From the NCBI GenBank assembly GCA_964618065.1, contig CAZTZK010000002.1, positions 1-5,239 on the forward strand: a stretch of DNA of 5,239 nt, given 5' to 3'. The position numbers and the translations under genes were made by a program. Below, piece after piece: positions 1 to 5,215 of this stretch; the stretch's first letter is position 1, and the number at the start of each line of letters is the position of its first letter. Below the pieces are notes generated by a model. It was not told where the DNA came from, searched no databases, and saw only the letters and a program-made list of their open reading frames with translations. Source of the DNA: M55B174 sp964618065. Lineage in GTDB: Bacteria > Patescibacteriota > Minisyncoccia > CAIUEV01 > JAHKAQ01.

Positions 1-2
1 AT

Positions 3-407
3 AATACTCAAGTAGAAGCAGGGATAGAAGCAGGACAAACATCGGGTGAGAATTGGGCAAAAGATACGCGTAACATGTATGAATCAACAGGTCTCCCTCA
101 TGCTTCTGAAGCTGAACCGGGACAAATGACTATAGAAGGAATTACAAAAACATGGCAACCCAAAGATTCAGCAAGCCAACCTGGAGATTCTCAAGATATT
201 TTAATACCCAAAGATTCAGCAAGTCAACCTGGAGGTTCTCAAGATATTTTTCAAAAATATCATGCAGGCGCCAAATATAGACATGGTTTTGATTCTGCCG
301 GAACGAGTGGAAACGGTATGGGAGGTAGCACTGTTCTGCCACACGTACCTGTTGAAACTATTGGCGGGAATGTTCCTAACGGAGATAATCTTAAGATCAT
401 TCAATAA
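3..407 (+). CDS. 3' end of an unrecognised gene with a tandem repeat in the protein
   Basis: The frame is open from the first bases of the window to the TAA at 405-407, so 134 C-terminal residues are visible and the true start lies upstream. The ATG at 75 is probably an internal Met, because the 24 codons before it are open and have the same composition. The protein is hydrophilic, rich in Gly, Ser, Asp, Gln and Pro, with no membrane segment and no Cys. Visible residues 52-67 and 68-83 are two near-identical 16-residue units (core PKDSASQPG-SQDI). The tail after them (KYHAGAKYRHGFDSAGTSG onwards) is Gly-rich and low in charge. I recognise no family. The composition resembles a secreted or surface-exposed linker or tail region, but that is a guess. 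A hairpin terminator follows 28 nt after the stop. Confidence 0.7.
   Translation, partial: NTQVEAGIEAGQTSGENWAKDTRNMYESTGLPHASEAEPGQMTIEGITKTWQPKDSASQPGDSQDILIPKDSASQPGGSQDIFQKYHAGAKYRHGFDSAGTSGNGMGGSTVLPHVPVETIGGNVPNGDNLKIIQ
156..251 (+). repeat. Two tandem 48-bp units in coding sequence
   Basis: Two copies of a 48-bp unit lie head to tail (156-203 and 204-251). Positions 158-202 and 206-250 match at 43 of 45 bases; the differences are C176/T224 and A187/G235. The period is 16 codons, so the reading frame is kept and each copy encodes one PKDSASQPG-type unit. One difference is silent and the other changes Asp to Gly. The high nucleotide identity points to a recent duplication. Confidence 0.9.
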
Positions 408-434
408 TTCTTAATTAGCATTCTGTTTAATTTT

Positions 435-477
435 TAAATACGTTCCTTGATTTTTTAGGGAGCGTATTTATTATTTG
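435..477 (+). terminator. Hairpin terminator after the first gene
   Basis: The arms 435-446 and 459-470 pair over 12 bp (TAAATACGTTCC with GGAGCGTATTTA, including one G-U wobble) around a 12-nt loop that contains a T run. The 3' side continues with TTATTTG, a short U-rich stretch rather than a clean U tract. It starts 28 nt after the stop at 407 and lies upstream of the next promoter, as expected for an intrinsic terminator. The imperfect U tract lowers confidence. Confidence 0.6.
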
Positions 478-492
478 TCGTAAAAAACACCT

Positions 493-523
493 CTGGCAAA
501 ATATTTGATTATAGTGCTATAAT
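493..523 (+). promoter_or_regulatory. Extended -10 promoter for the channel-glycosyltransferase-holB run
   Basis: TATAAT at 518-523 is a perfect sigma-70 type -10 box and is preceded by TG at 515-516, giving the extended -10 form TGnTATAAT. A weak -35 candidate, CTGGCA at 493-498 (4 of 6 consensus bases), lies 19 bp upstream; extended -10 promoters tolerate a poor -35. Transcription would start near 530, giving a leader of about 30 nt before the ATG at 562. The site lies just downstream of the terminator and directly upstream of a tightly packed gene run. Confidence 0.65.
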
Positions 524-527
524 CAAA
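504..527. promoter_or_regulatory. Perfect 11-bp inverted repeat over the -10 box; candidate operator
   Basis: TTTGATTATAG at 504-514 is the exact reverse complement of 517-527, with a 2-bp centre (TG, 515-516). The whole -10 hexamer lies in the right arm. A dimeric regulator bound here would block RNA polymerase, so an operator is plausible. No regulator gene is present in the window. Because TATAAT is itself part of the palindrome, some of the symmetry could be coincidental AT-rich sequence, but 11 perfect pairs is long for that. Confidence 0.5.
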
Positions 528-561
528 GGAGAAAATATAACTAAAAACTAATTTTTTGTTT

Positions 562-1404
562 ATGCTTACTGATTTAATTGATGTAGCCTTAGGATTATTA
601 AAAAATACTTGGAACAGTGATTTTAAATTTTTGCTGGTCATAATTTTGGCTCCCTTGCTTCAACTTTTTATTAAATTGATTACTCCTTTTTTAATAAAAA
701 TTTTGTTTACCAATTTTGGTTTTAAGAAAAATGATGAAGCGAGCAAAAAAAGAGTTAAAACTTTAGCTGGTGTTATTGAAGCAACTACTTTTGTCTTTAT
801 TTTAGTGGGGGTTATTCTTTTTATTTTTTCCGAGTTAGGTTTGGAAGTCGCTCCTCTAATTGCCGGTGCCGGAATTTTGAGCTTAGCTGTTGGATTTGGC
901 GCTCAAAGTTTGGTTAAAGATGTTATCTCAGGAATTTTTATTATTCTGGAAAACCAGTTCAACAAAGGAGATTGGGTTAAAATAGGGAAATATGAAGGCA
1001 AGGTTATTAAAATGAATTTGCGCCGGACAGTTCTGCAGACTTTTAAAGGGTCACGACATATTATTCCTAACAGCCAAGTTGCAGTGGTAACTAATAATAC
1101 TAACCAGTATAGCGCTATTAGTTTGGTTATCCCTCTAAAAGTTGGCAGTGATTTTAAAAAAGCCAACCGTCTAATTGACGAAGCCTGCAAAGAATTGTCT
1201 CAAATTCCTGATTTTGAGAAAGCTTTACTAGAAACTCCCCAAGCTGTTGGAGTTGATGAAATAAATGAATTTGCTGCAATGGTTAGAATTTGGGGTAAGG
1301 CAAAGCCGGGCAAACATATAAAAATTAGAAGAGAATTGGCTAGCAAAATAGCGGAAAAATTTTCTCAGAATAAAATTAAATTACCCGGTAAAATAATATC
1401 TTAG
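562..1404 (+). CDS. mscS: MscS-family small-conductance mechanosensitive channel
   Basis: The 280-residue product is close to the 286 residues of E. coli MscS. Family members form homoheptameric pores in the cytoplasmic membrane that open under tension and release solutes on osmotic downshock. Hydrophobic segments at about residues 22-45 and 71-92 are TM1 and TM2. Residues 97-124 are the pore-lining TM3 with the family's Gly/Ala packing pattern (AGAGILSLAVGFGAQSLVKD). Residues 128-180 form the beta domain, with FNKGDWVKIG, a G-K-V segment, and IIPNSQV, matching the conserved IPN motif. The rest is the alpha/beta cage, ending in a Lys-rich tail. I prefer ATG 562; TTG 556 in the same frame would add two residues. 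The only SD-like sequence (AAGGAG, 526-531) is 30 nt away, too far to act. The glycosyltransferase gene follows after 1 nt. Family assignment is secure; which MscS subtype is not. Confidence 0.93.
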   Translation: MLTDLIDVALGLLKNTWNSDFKFLLVIILAPLLQLFIKLITPFLIKILFTNFGFKKNDEASKKRVKTLAGVIEATTFVFILVGVILFIFSELGLEVAPLIAGAGILSLAVGFGAQSLVKDVISGIFIILENQFNKGDWVKIGKYEGKVIKMNLRRTVLQTFKGSRHIIPNSQVAVVTNNTNQYSAISLVIPLKVGSDFKKANRLIDEACKELSQIPDFEKALLETPQAVGVDEINEFAAMVRIWGKAKPGKHIKIRRELASKIAEKFSQNKIKLPGKIIS

Positions 1405-1405
1405 C

Positions 1406-2566
1406 ATGGAATATAAACTAGCTATTATTCATGATTATTTGAATTGTATCGGGGGAGCGGAAATGGTTTTGCGTTCCTTGGGGAAAATTTGGCCGGAAGC
1501 TCCTATTTATACTTTGCTCAAAGACGAAAAAGTAATTGATCGTAATTTTTTAAGCAATCCCATTGAAGCATCTTTTTTAAATAAAGCACCTGCTTTTTTA
1601 AAAAAAGAAAAGAAAATCATGCTTCCTCTTTTAGCTGTAGCTCCGGAAACTTTTGATTTAAGAGAATTTGATGTGGTTTTATCATCCAGTGGCGCTTTTT
1701 CCAAGGGGGTTATTACTAAGCCTAATACAGTAAACATTTCTTACTGCCATAGCCCCATGCGCTTTGTTTGGGATTACACTCACCAGTATCTTCAAGAACT
1801 TTCTTCAAGTAAGTCTAAGAAATTTTTGGCGCGGCTTATCTTAAATTATATCCGTTTGTGGGATGCTACTTCTGCTGACCGGGTGGATTATTTTCTTGCC
1901 AATTCCAAAGCTACTCAAGCGAAAATAAAAAAATATTACCGGAGAAAATCAACCATTATTTATCCTCCGGTAGAAACTCAACTTTTTAATCAAGAGACAA
2001 AAGCTGTTTCGCCTCTCAAGAAAAAGCAGCAGCAAGATTTTTATCTGATTGTTTCTCGTCTTTCTGCTTATAAAAAAATTGATATAGCGGTAGAAGCCTT
2101 TAATAAATTAGGTTGGAGGTTGGTTGTTATTGGAGATGGACCAGAATATAAGCACTTAAAAAAGATTGCCAGTCCGACTGTTCAGATTTTAGGATTTCAG
2201 AGCCGGCAAGAAACTATAAATTATTTTAAAAAATGTCGTGGTTATATTTTACCGGCGGAAGAAGATTTTGGTATCTCGGCAGTAGAAGCTATGGCTGCCG
2301 GTAAGCCGGTTTTGGCGCTTAGAGCCGGAGGAGCCTTGGAGACAGTTTTAGAAGGAAAAACAGGAGAATTTTTTGATTCTTCAATCGTTGAAGTTCTGGC
2401 GGAAGGTGTTTATAGACTTGAACAGTCAATCAGGGATTATGATCCTCAAGAAATAATTCAGCAGGCCCAAAAGTTTTCCCAGCAAAATTTTGAAGAAAAA
2501 ATTAAAAAATTTGTTGAAGAAAAATACTTAAATTTTTCTCAGAAGTTTGGAGAAATAGCAAAATAA
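1406..2566 (+). CDS. Glycosyltransferase family 4 (GT-B fold), probably surface glycan synthesis
   Basis: The 386-residue protein has the two-domain GT-B layout. The N-terminal acceptor domain begins KLAIIHDYLNCIGGAEMV, with the Gly-Gly-Ala-Glu loop at 16-19, and includes ISYCHSPMRFVWD at 111-123, typical of GT4 enzymes of the WbaZ/mannosyltransferase type. The C-terminal nucleotide-sugar domain includes FYLIVSRLSAYKKID (212-226), VVIGDGPE (240-247) and the EX7E motif, E286 and E294 in EEDFGISAVEAMAAGKPV, followed by AGGALETVLEGKTGEFF. GT4 enzymes are retaining and move a sugar from an NDP-sugar to a lipid- or glycan-bound acceptor at the inner membrane face. Donor and acceptor cannot be read from sequence; a mannosyl-like transfer is a guess. 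There is no membrane segment. The ATG is 1 nt after the mscS stop, so translation is probably coupled. Length is normal and both motif glutamates are present. Confidence 0.9.
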   Translation: MEYKLAIIHDYLNCIGGAEMVLRSLGKIWPEAPIYTLLKDEKVIDRNFLSNPIEASFLNKAPAFLKKEKKIMLPLLAVAPETFDLREFDVVLSSSGAFSKGVITKPNTVNISYCHSPMRFVWDYTHQYLQELSSSKSKKFLARLILNYIRLWDATSADRVDYFLANSKATQAKIKKYYRRKSTIIYPPVETQLFNQETKAVSPLKKKQQQDFYLIVSRLSAYKKIDIAVEAFNKLGWRLVVIGDGPEYKHLKKIASPTVQILGFQSRQETINYFKKCRGYILPAEEDFGISAVEAMAAGKPVLALRAGGALETVLEGKTGEFFDSSIVEVLAEGVYRLEQSIRDYDPQEIIQQAQKFSQQNFEEKIKKFVEEKYLNFSQKFGEIAK

Positions 2567-2576
2567 ATTATTTTTT

Positions 2577-3521
2577 ATGAAAAAGGTAATTGGCAATGAA
2601 GATAAAATAAAACTCATTGAAAAATTTGCCGGTTCTGCTAAACCGGATGGATCTTATATTATTTCAGGTCCTGCGGGAACCGCTAAAAAAGAAATTGCCG
2701 AATATTTCACCGAATTGTTAGTAGGAGGGGAAAAACTGGTAACGAACGTTTATAAAATTACGCCGGAAATTATAAAAAAGAAAAGTAAAAATAAAGGGGG
2801 CAAAGGCAAAAAAATTAAACTTAGAGAAAAAGAAATTACTGTTGGACAAGTTAGAGATGCTATTAATTTTATGAATTTAAAATCTTTTAGTTCAACTTGT
2901 ATGGTTTGCATTGTTGAAAAAGCTGAAAAAATGACACCGGCCGCTCAAAATGCCCTTTTAAAAAGCTTAGAAGAACCCAAAAGGGGTAATGTTTTCTTGC
3001 TTGTTGCTGAATCAGCAGAAAAACTATTGCCCACGATTCAATCTAGAAGCGCTGTAATAAAATTAGGTCTTGCTAATCCTAAAGATATTTTCCAGCAACT
3101 TATCAAAGAAGGAAACAAGGAGATGATTGCCAAGGAGGCTACTTATTACGGATGGGGGAAAATAGAGAATTCTCGCAATCTGGCAGAAAGTCCTTGGAAA
3201 ATTAAATCTTTGCAAGAAGAAGAAAAGTTTTTTTTCAAACTAGTTGAATCATCTTTATTTGAAAAACTGAATTTTTTGGAAGCAAAAGGAAATTCCGGGA
3301 AAATTGTTCAAGAAGTTGATTCCTGGATTACCTTTTTAGCAACTGGTTTAGAGAGAAAAATAATTGGAGACCCTTTAGTTAAAAATTTTAGCAAAAACAG
3401 AGAATTAAAGATCACTTTTCAGGAAGCAATATCTTTGCTGAATAGCCTGCTCTTTCTGAGAAAAAAAATAAAATATACCAATGTTTCCACTAGATTAGCT
3501 TTGGAGGCAGCTTTTTTATAA
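2577..3521 (+). CDS. holB: DNA polymerase III clamp-loader delta' subunit
   Basis: The 314-residue AAA+ protein matches delta', the ATPase-inactive clamp-loader subunit that helps load the beta clamp on primed DNA (E. coli HolB is 334 residues). The P-loop region, SGPAGTAKKE (30-39), is degenerate: it has GxxGxxK but Lys rather than Ser/Thr follows. The signature QVRDAINFMNLKSF (91-104), then MVCIVEKAEKMTPAAQNALLKSLEEP (109-134), is typical of delta'/DnaX proteins. TIQSRS (153-158) is the SRC-type arginine motif with Ser for Cys. The C-terminus (NVSTRLALE, 302-310) fits the delta' collar domain. There is no Cys zinc module, and a Lys-rich stretch sits at 67-84. DnaX itself is less likely, given the degenerate P-loop and lack of zinc Cys. 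The gene starts 10 nt after the glycosyltransferase stop. It has no evident functional link to its neighbours. Confidence 0.85.
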   Translation: MKKVIGNEDKIKLIEKFAGSAKPDGSYIISGPAGTAKKEIAEYFTELLVGGEKLVTNVYKITPEIIKKKSKNKGGKGKKIKLREKEITVGQVRDAINFMNLKSFSSTCMVCIVEKAEKMTPAAQNALLKSLEEPKRGNVFLLVAESAEKLLPTIQSRSAVIKLGLANPKDIFQQLIKEGNKEMIAKEATYYGWGKIENSRNLAESPWKIKSLQEEEKFFFKLVESSLFEKLNFLEAKGNSGKIVQEVDSWITFLATGLERKIIGDPLVKNFSKNRELKITFQEAISLLNSLLFLRKKIKYTNVSTRLALEAAFL

Positions 3522-3553
3522 TATTATTTTTTAGCAATAAATAAAATATAATT

Positions 3554-4651
3554 ATGCAGAAACTATTATTTTTCCTCTTCCCCCTTCTTTTTCTTTTAGG
3601 TTGTTCTCCTAAAGATATCGGAGATAAAGTAGGTGTAGGCGAAAAAAGTCCGCGAGGAGTTTTCAAGTCAACAGATGGAGGAGAAAATTTTGAAACACGT
3701 TCCAAAATAAATGAAGAAACTAGCCTGGCCACAACAGATGTTCTTTGTCTAAAAGTTGATCCTAATAATTCAGAGACAGTGTATTTAGGTTCGGTTGAAT
3801 CCGGATTATTCCGTACAGAAAATGGGGGAGAGCAGTGGCACAAACTTATAGATTTAGCCAGAATATACGAAATTGCTATTGACCCTCGGGATTCTCAAAC
3901 AATTTATGTTGCTGGTATTTCTAAGGGGAGAGGTAAAATTCTTAAGTCAATTGATGGAGGGGAAAATTGGATAGATATTTATGCAGAACCGGCAGGTAAT
4001 CTGTTAATAACCTCTTTGGTAATAGATCATTATAATCCTGATATTTTATACGCCGGCAATTCTAGGGGAGTGCTTTATAAAACTAGCAATAGAGGAGAAG
4101 GATGGACGAATATTGCCGAATTAGAGAAACCAATTCTGGGGATTGCTTTGGATGCAGGGGATACTCGTGATATTTATTTATTAGTACACCAAAAAGGTTT
4201 ATATAAAATTGATCATAGCCAAAACGTTAGAGATAAAGATGGAGAAATTATTGAAAAATCAGAAAACGAATTAGCAGAAGGTGTAAAAATTGTAGAACCC
4301 GATTTTGATTTTGGAGATGTTTTTTCTCTGATGAGTGATCCCAACAAGGCAGGTGTTGTTTATGTGGGAAGCAGTGAAGGCCTTTTCAGAAGCGAAGACT
4401 TTGGCAATAAATGGCAAGAAATTCCTACTCTTGAAGGCCCAGGGGAAATTCCTATCAGAACTCTTGCGATAGGGAAAAATGACTCCCGAATTATTTATTT
4501 TGGTGCCCGGGGAGTTTTCTATCGTAGTTTTAATTATGGAGAAAGTTGGCAAGCTATGGAATTTAGAACAAGTTATTCAATGGAAGATTTAGCATTGGAG
4601 CCAAGCAATGACAGGGTAGTTTATTTAGGTCTTAGAAAGATTGAAAACTAG
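3554..4651 (+). CDS. Secreted lipoprotein with Asp-box (BNR/Ycf48-like) beta-propeller
   Basis: The 365-residue protein starts with a lipoprotein signal: a hydrophobic core at 3-15, then lipobox LLGC with Cys17, so it should be lipid-anchored outside the cytoplasmic membrane. Six Asp-box motifs (S/T-x-D/N-x-G-x-x-W/F) begin at residues 39, 88, 132, 177, 280 and 325, each preceded by a strand such as GVFKS, GLFRT or GVLYK. A seventh strand without the box (GLYKID, 215-220) fills the gap between boxes 4 and 5, suggesting seven blades. An acidic insert follows at about 222-255. Asp boxes occur in sialidases, sortilin/Vps10 proteins and the photosystem II factor Ycf48. No sialidase catalytic residues are evident, so I infer a binding or scaffold role. 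The ATG is supported by the signal peptide; there is no SD. It is 32 nt after holB and may be co-transcribed. Confidence 0.85.
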   Translation: MQKLLFFLFPLLFLLGCSPKDIGDKVGVGEKSPRGVFKSTDGGENFETRSKINEETSLATTDVLCLKVDPNNSETVYLGSVESGLFRTENGGEQWHKLIDLARIYEIAIDPRDSQTIYVAGISKGRGKILKSIDGGENWIDIYAEPAGNLLITSLVIDHYNPDILYAGNSRGVLYKTSNRGEGWTNIAELEKPILGIALDAGDTRDIYLLVHQKGLYKIDHSQNVRDKDGEIIEKSENELAEGVKIVEPDFDFGDVFSLMSDPNKAGVVYVGSSEGLFRSEDFGNKWQEIPTLEGPGEIPIRTLAIGKNDSRIIYFGARGVFYRSFNYGESWQAMEFRTSYSMEDLALEPSNDRVVYLGLRKIEN

Positions 4652-4687
4652 GGAATATGTCATTTCCGCCCCGATATTTATTAGAGT

Positions 4688-4705
4688 AGACTCCAACGGG
4701 AATCT
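4688..4705. repeat. Hairpin module 1 of the intergenic repeat cluster
   Basis: AGACTCC (4688-4694) pairs with GGAATCT (4699-4705) around an AACG loop, with one C-A mismatch. An alternative fold pairs CGGG (4697-4700) with CCCG (4708-4711). It lies 36 nt after the lipoprotein stop and is not followed by a U tract, so I read it as a degraded palindromic intergenic repeat rather than a terminator. Confidence 0.4.
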
Positions 4706-4717
4706 CACCCGGAGGGC

Positions 4718-4736
4718 GACCAGCCTCTGGCTGGTC
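4718..4736. repeat. Hairpin module 2: perfect 8-bp stem
   Basis: GACCAGCC (4718-4725) and GGCTGGTC (4729-4736) form a perfect stem with a TCT loop, immediately after a GGAGGGC stretch. It is much more GC-rich than the genes around it. What follows (TTAGAAAG) is not a U tract, so termination is not well supported, although as the only strong hairpin soon after the lipoprotein gene it could still stabilise the mRNA 3' end. From memory, GC-rich palindromes of this kind recur in CPR genomes; I could not search to confirm it. Confidence 0.6.
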
Positions 4737-4770
4737 TTAGAAAGTAATAGACAAAATTTTCTTGCCTGTC

Positions 4771-4793
4771 ATTCCCGCGAAGGCGGGAATCCC
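4771..4793 (+). repeat. REP-like palindrome, left copy of an inverted pair
   Basis: ATTCCCGC (4771-4778) and GCGGGAAT (4783-4790) form a perfect 8-bp stem with a GAAG loop, followed by CCC. The sequence around it (CTGTC before, CCCAG after) resembles the widespread bacterial intergenic palindrome built on ATTCCCGC...GCGGGAAT. The same 23-bp unit recurs in the opposite orientation at 5120-5142, past the GIY-YIG gene. It starts 119 nt after the lipoprotein stop and ends 27 nt before the nuclease ATG. Confidence 0.85.
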
Positions 4794-4820
4794 AGAAAGA
4801 CAAAGACCAAACTGTAAATT

Positions 4821-5147
4821 ATGGATAAGAATTATTACGTTTACATATTAACTAATAAAAAAGACGGAATTCTCTATATAGGTGTTGCTAATAATCTAGA
4901 AAGGCGTATTTACGAACATAAACAGGAAATGGTTGAGGGATTTAGTAAAAAGTATAACCTTAAAAAGCTGGTTTACTTTGAAGAAACAGGAGATATAAAG
5001 TCAGCTATTGCTAGAGAAAAATGCTTAAAAAGATGGAATAGAAAGTGGAAAACTAAGCTTATTAAAAAGAAGAATCCTGGTTGGGAAGATTTAACAAATA
5101 AGTTTCTTCTAGGCGTCCCGGGATCCCCGCCTTCGCGGGGATTGTAG
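4821..5147 (+). CDS. Small stand-alone GIY-YIG nuclease-domain protein
   Basis: The 108-residue protein is a single GIY-YIG domain of the small stand-alone UPF0213/YhbQ-like type. YVYIL (6-10) is the GIY strand; LYIGVANNLERRIYEHK (18-34) carries the YIG motif (19-21), the expected catalytic Arg (R28 or R29) and His33; E66 in AIAREKCLKRW is the likely metal-binding Glu; NPGWEDL (85-91) is the conserved end. All expected active-site positions are filled, so it may be catalytic. Known GIY-YIG enzymes cut DNA by one metal-dependent hydrolysis; the target here is unknown. The family domain ends near residue 95; the last 11 residues (GVPGSPPSRGL) are encoded mostly by the downstream palindrome, whose sequence supplies codons up to the TAG. 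The ATG is the first in frame, has no SD, and leaves the usual short N-terminus before the GIY strand. Confidence 0.88.
   Translation: MDKNYYVYILTNKKDGILYIGVANNLERRIYEHKQEMVEGFSKKYNLKKLVYFEETGDIKSAIAREKCLKRWNRKWKTKLIKKKNPGWEDLTNKFLLGVPGSPPSRGL
5120..5142 (-). repeat. REP-like palindrome, right copy, inverted
   Basis: ATCCCCGC (5123-5130) and GCGGGGAT (5135-5142) form a perfect 8-bp stem with a CTTC loop. Its reverse complement matches 4771-4793 at 21 of 23 bases, and the two differences fall on opposite sides of one stem pair (T-A in the left copy, C-G here), so pairing is kept. It overlaps the 3' end of the GIY-YIG gene and encodes part of its tail. It is followed by ATTGTAGAAG, which is not a U tract. 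Confidence 0.85.
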
Positions 5148-5162
5148 AAGTTAGGTAATTCG

Positions 5163-5200
5163 TTGACAAAATGATAGATTATTTAATCATCTTAATCAAC
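5163..5200 (+). promoter_or_regulatory. Possible promoter region with TTGACA box
   Basis: TTGACA at 5163-5168 is a perfect -35 hexamer, but no good -10 lies 16-18 bp downstream. TTTAAT at 5182-5187 is one base from consensus with a spacer of only 13 bp. A 9-bp period follows, TTAATCATC then TTAATCAAC (5183-5200), possibly a tandem binding site. The region precedes a possible start at 5216. The TTGACA also overlaps the second GACAAAAT copy. Confidence 0.25.
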
Positions 5201-5215
5201 TAATTAGCTAACAAA

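Larger units (their letters stand above)
4750..5172. mobile_element. Candidate mini-element: inverted hairpins around a GIY-YIG nuclease, with 8-bp direct repeats
   Basis: Inside this span are, in order, GACAAAAT (4750-4757), the left palindrome (4771-4793), the GIY-YIG gene (4821-5147), the inverted right palindrome (5120-5142), and GACAAAAT again (5165-5172). Inverted end repeats around a nuclease gene with outer direct repeats is the general plan of a mobile element. Against this, the direct repeats are 13 and 22 nt outside the palindromes rather than adjacent, an 8-bp AT-rich match may be chance, and no transposase is present. The span is a hypothesis, not an assigned element. Confidence 0.3.

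Noticed and set aside
142..404. Minus-strand open frames opposite the first gene
   Set aside because: They are antisense to the repeated + strand frame and show no domain; the tandem DNA repeat makes them look more structured than they are.
526..531. AAGGAG as the ribosome binding site of mscS
   Set aside because: It is 30 nt from the ATG at 562, an in-frame stop lies at 538-540, and it sits at the predicted transcription start.
903..1190. Minus-strand open frame inside the channel gene
   Set aside because: It is opposite a well-recognised MscS sequence and has no motif or plausible start signal.
1507..1737. Minus-strand open frame inside the glycosyltransferase gene
   Set aside because: It is fully covered by the GT4 coding sequence with clear family motifs and encodes nothing recognisable.
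3517..3552. TATAAT matches at 3517-3522 and 3547-3552 as a separate lipoprotein promoter
   Set aside because: Neither has a -35 box at the right spacing; the second would start transcription downstream of the ATG. In such AT-rich sequence these matches are expected by chance.
3490..3843. Minus-strand open frame across the holB-lipoprotein junction
   Set aside because: It overlaps the end of holB, the signal peptide and the first Asp box of the lipoprotein on the other strand; it has no family resemblance.
4271..4552. Minus-strand open frame inside the lipoprotein gene
   Set aside because: It is antisense to Asp-box blades and has no supportable start or domain.
4688..5142. CRISPR array
   Set aside because: The repeats are palindromes of different sequence, with only two related copies in inverted orientation and no regular spacers or cas genes.
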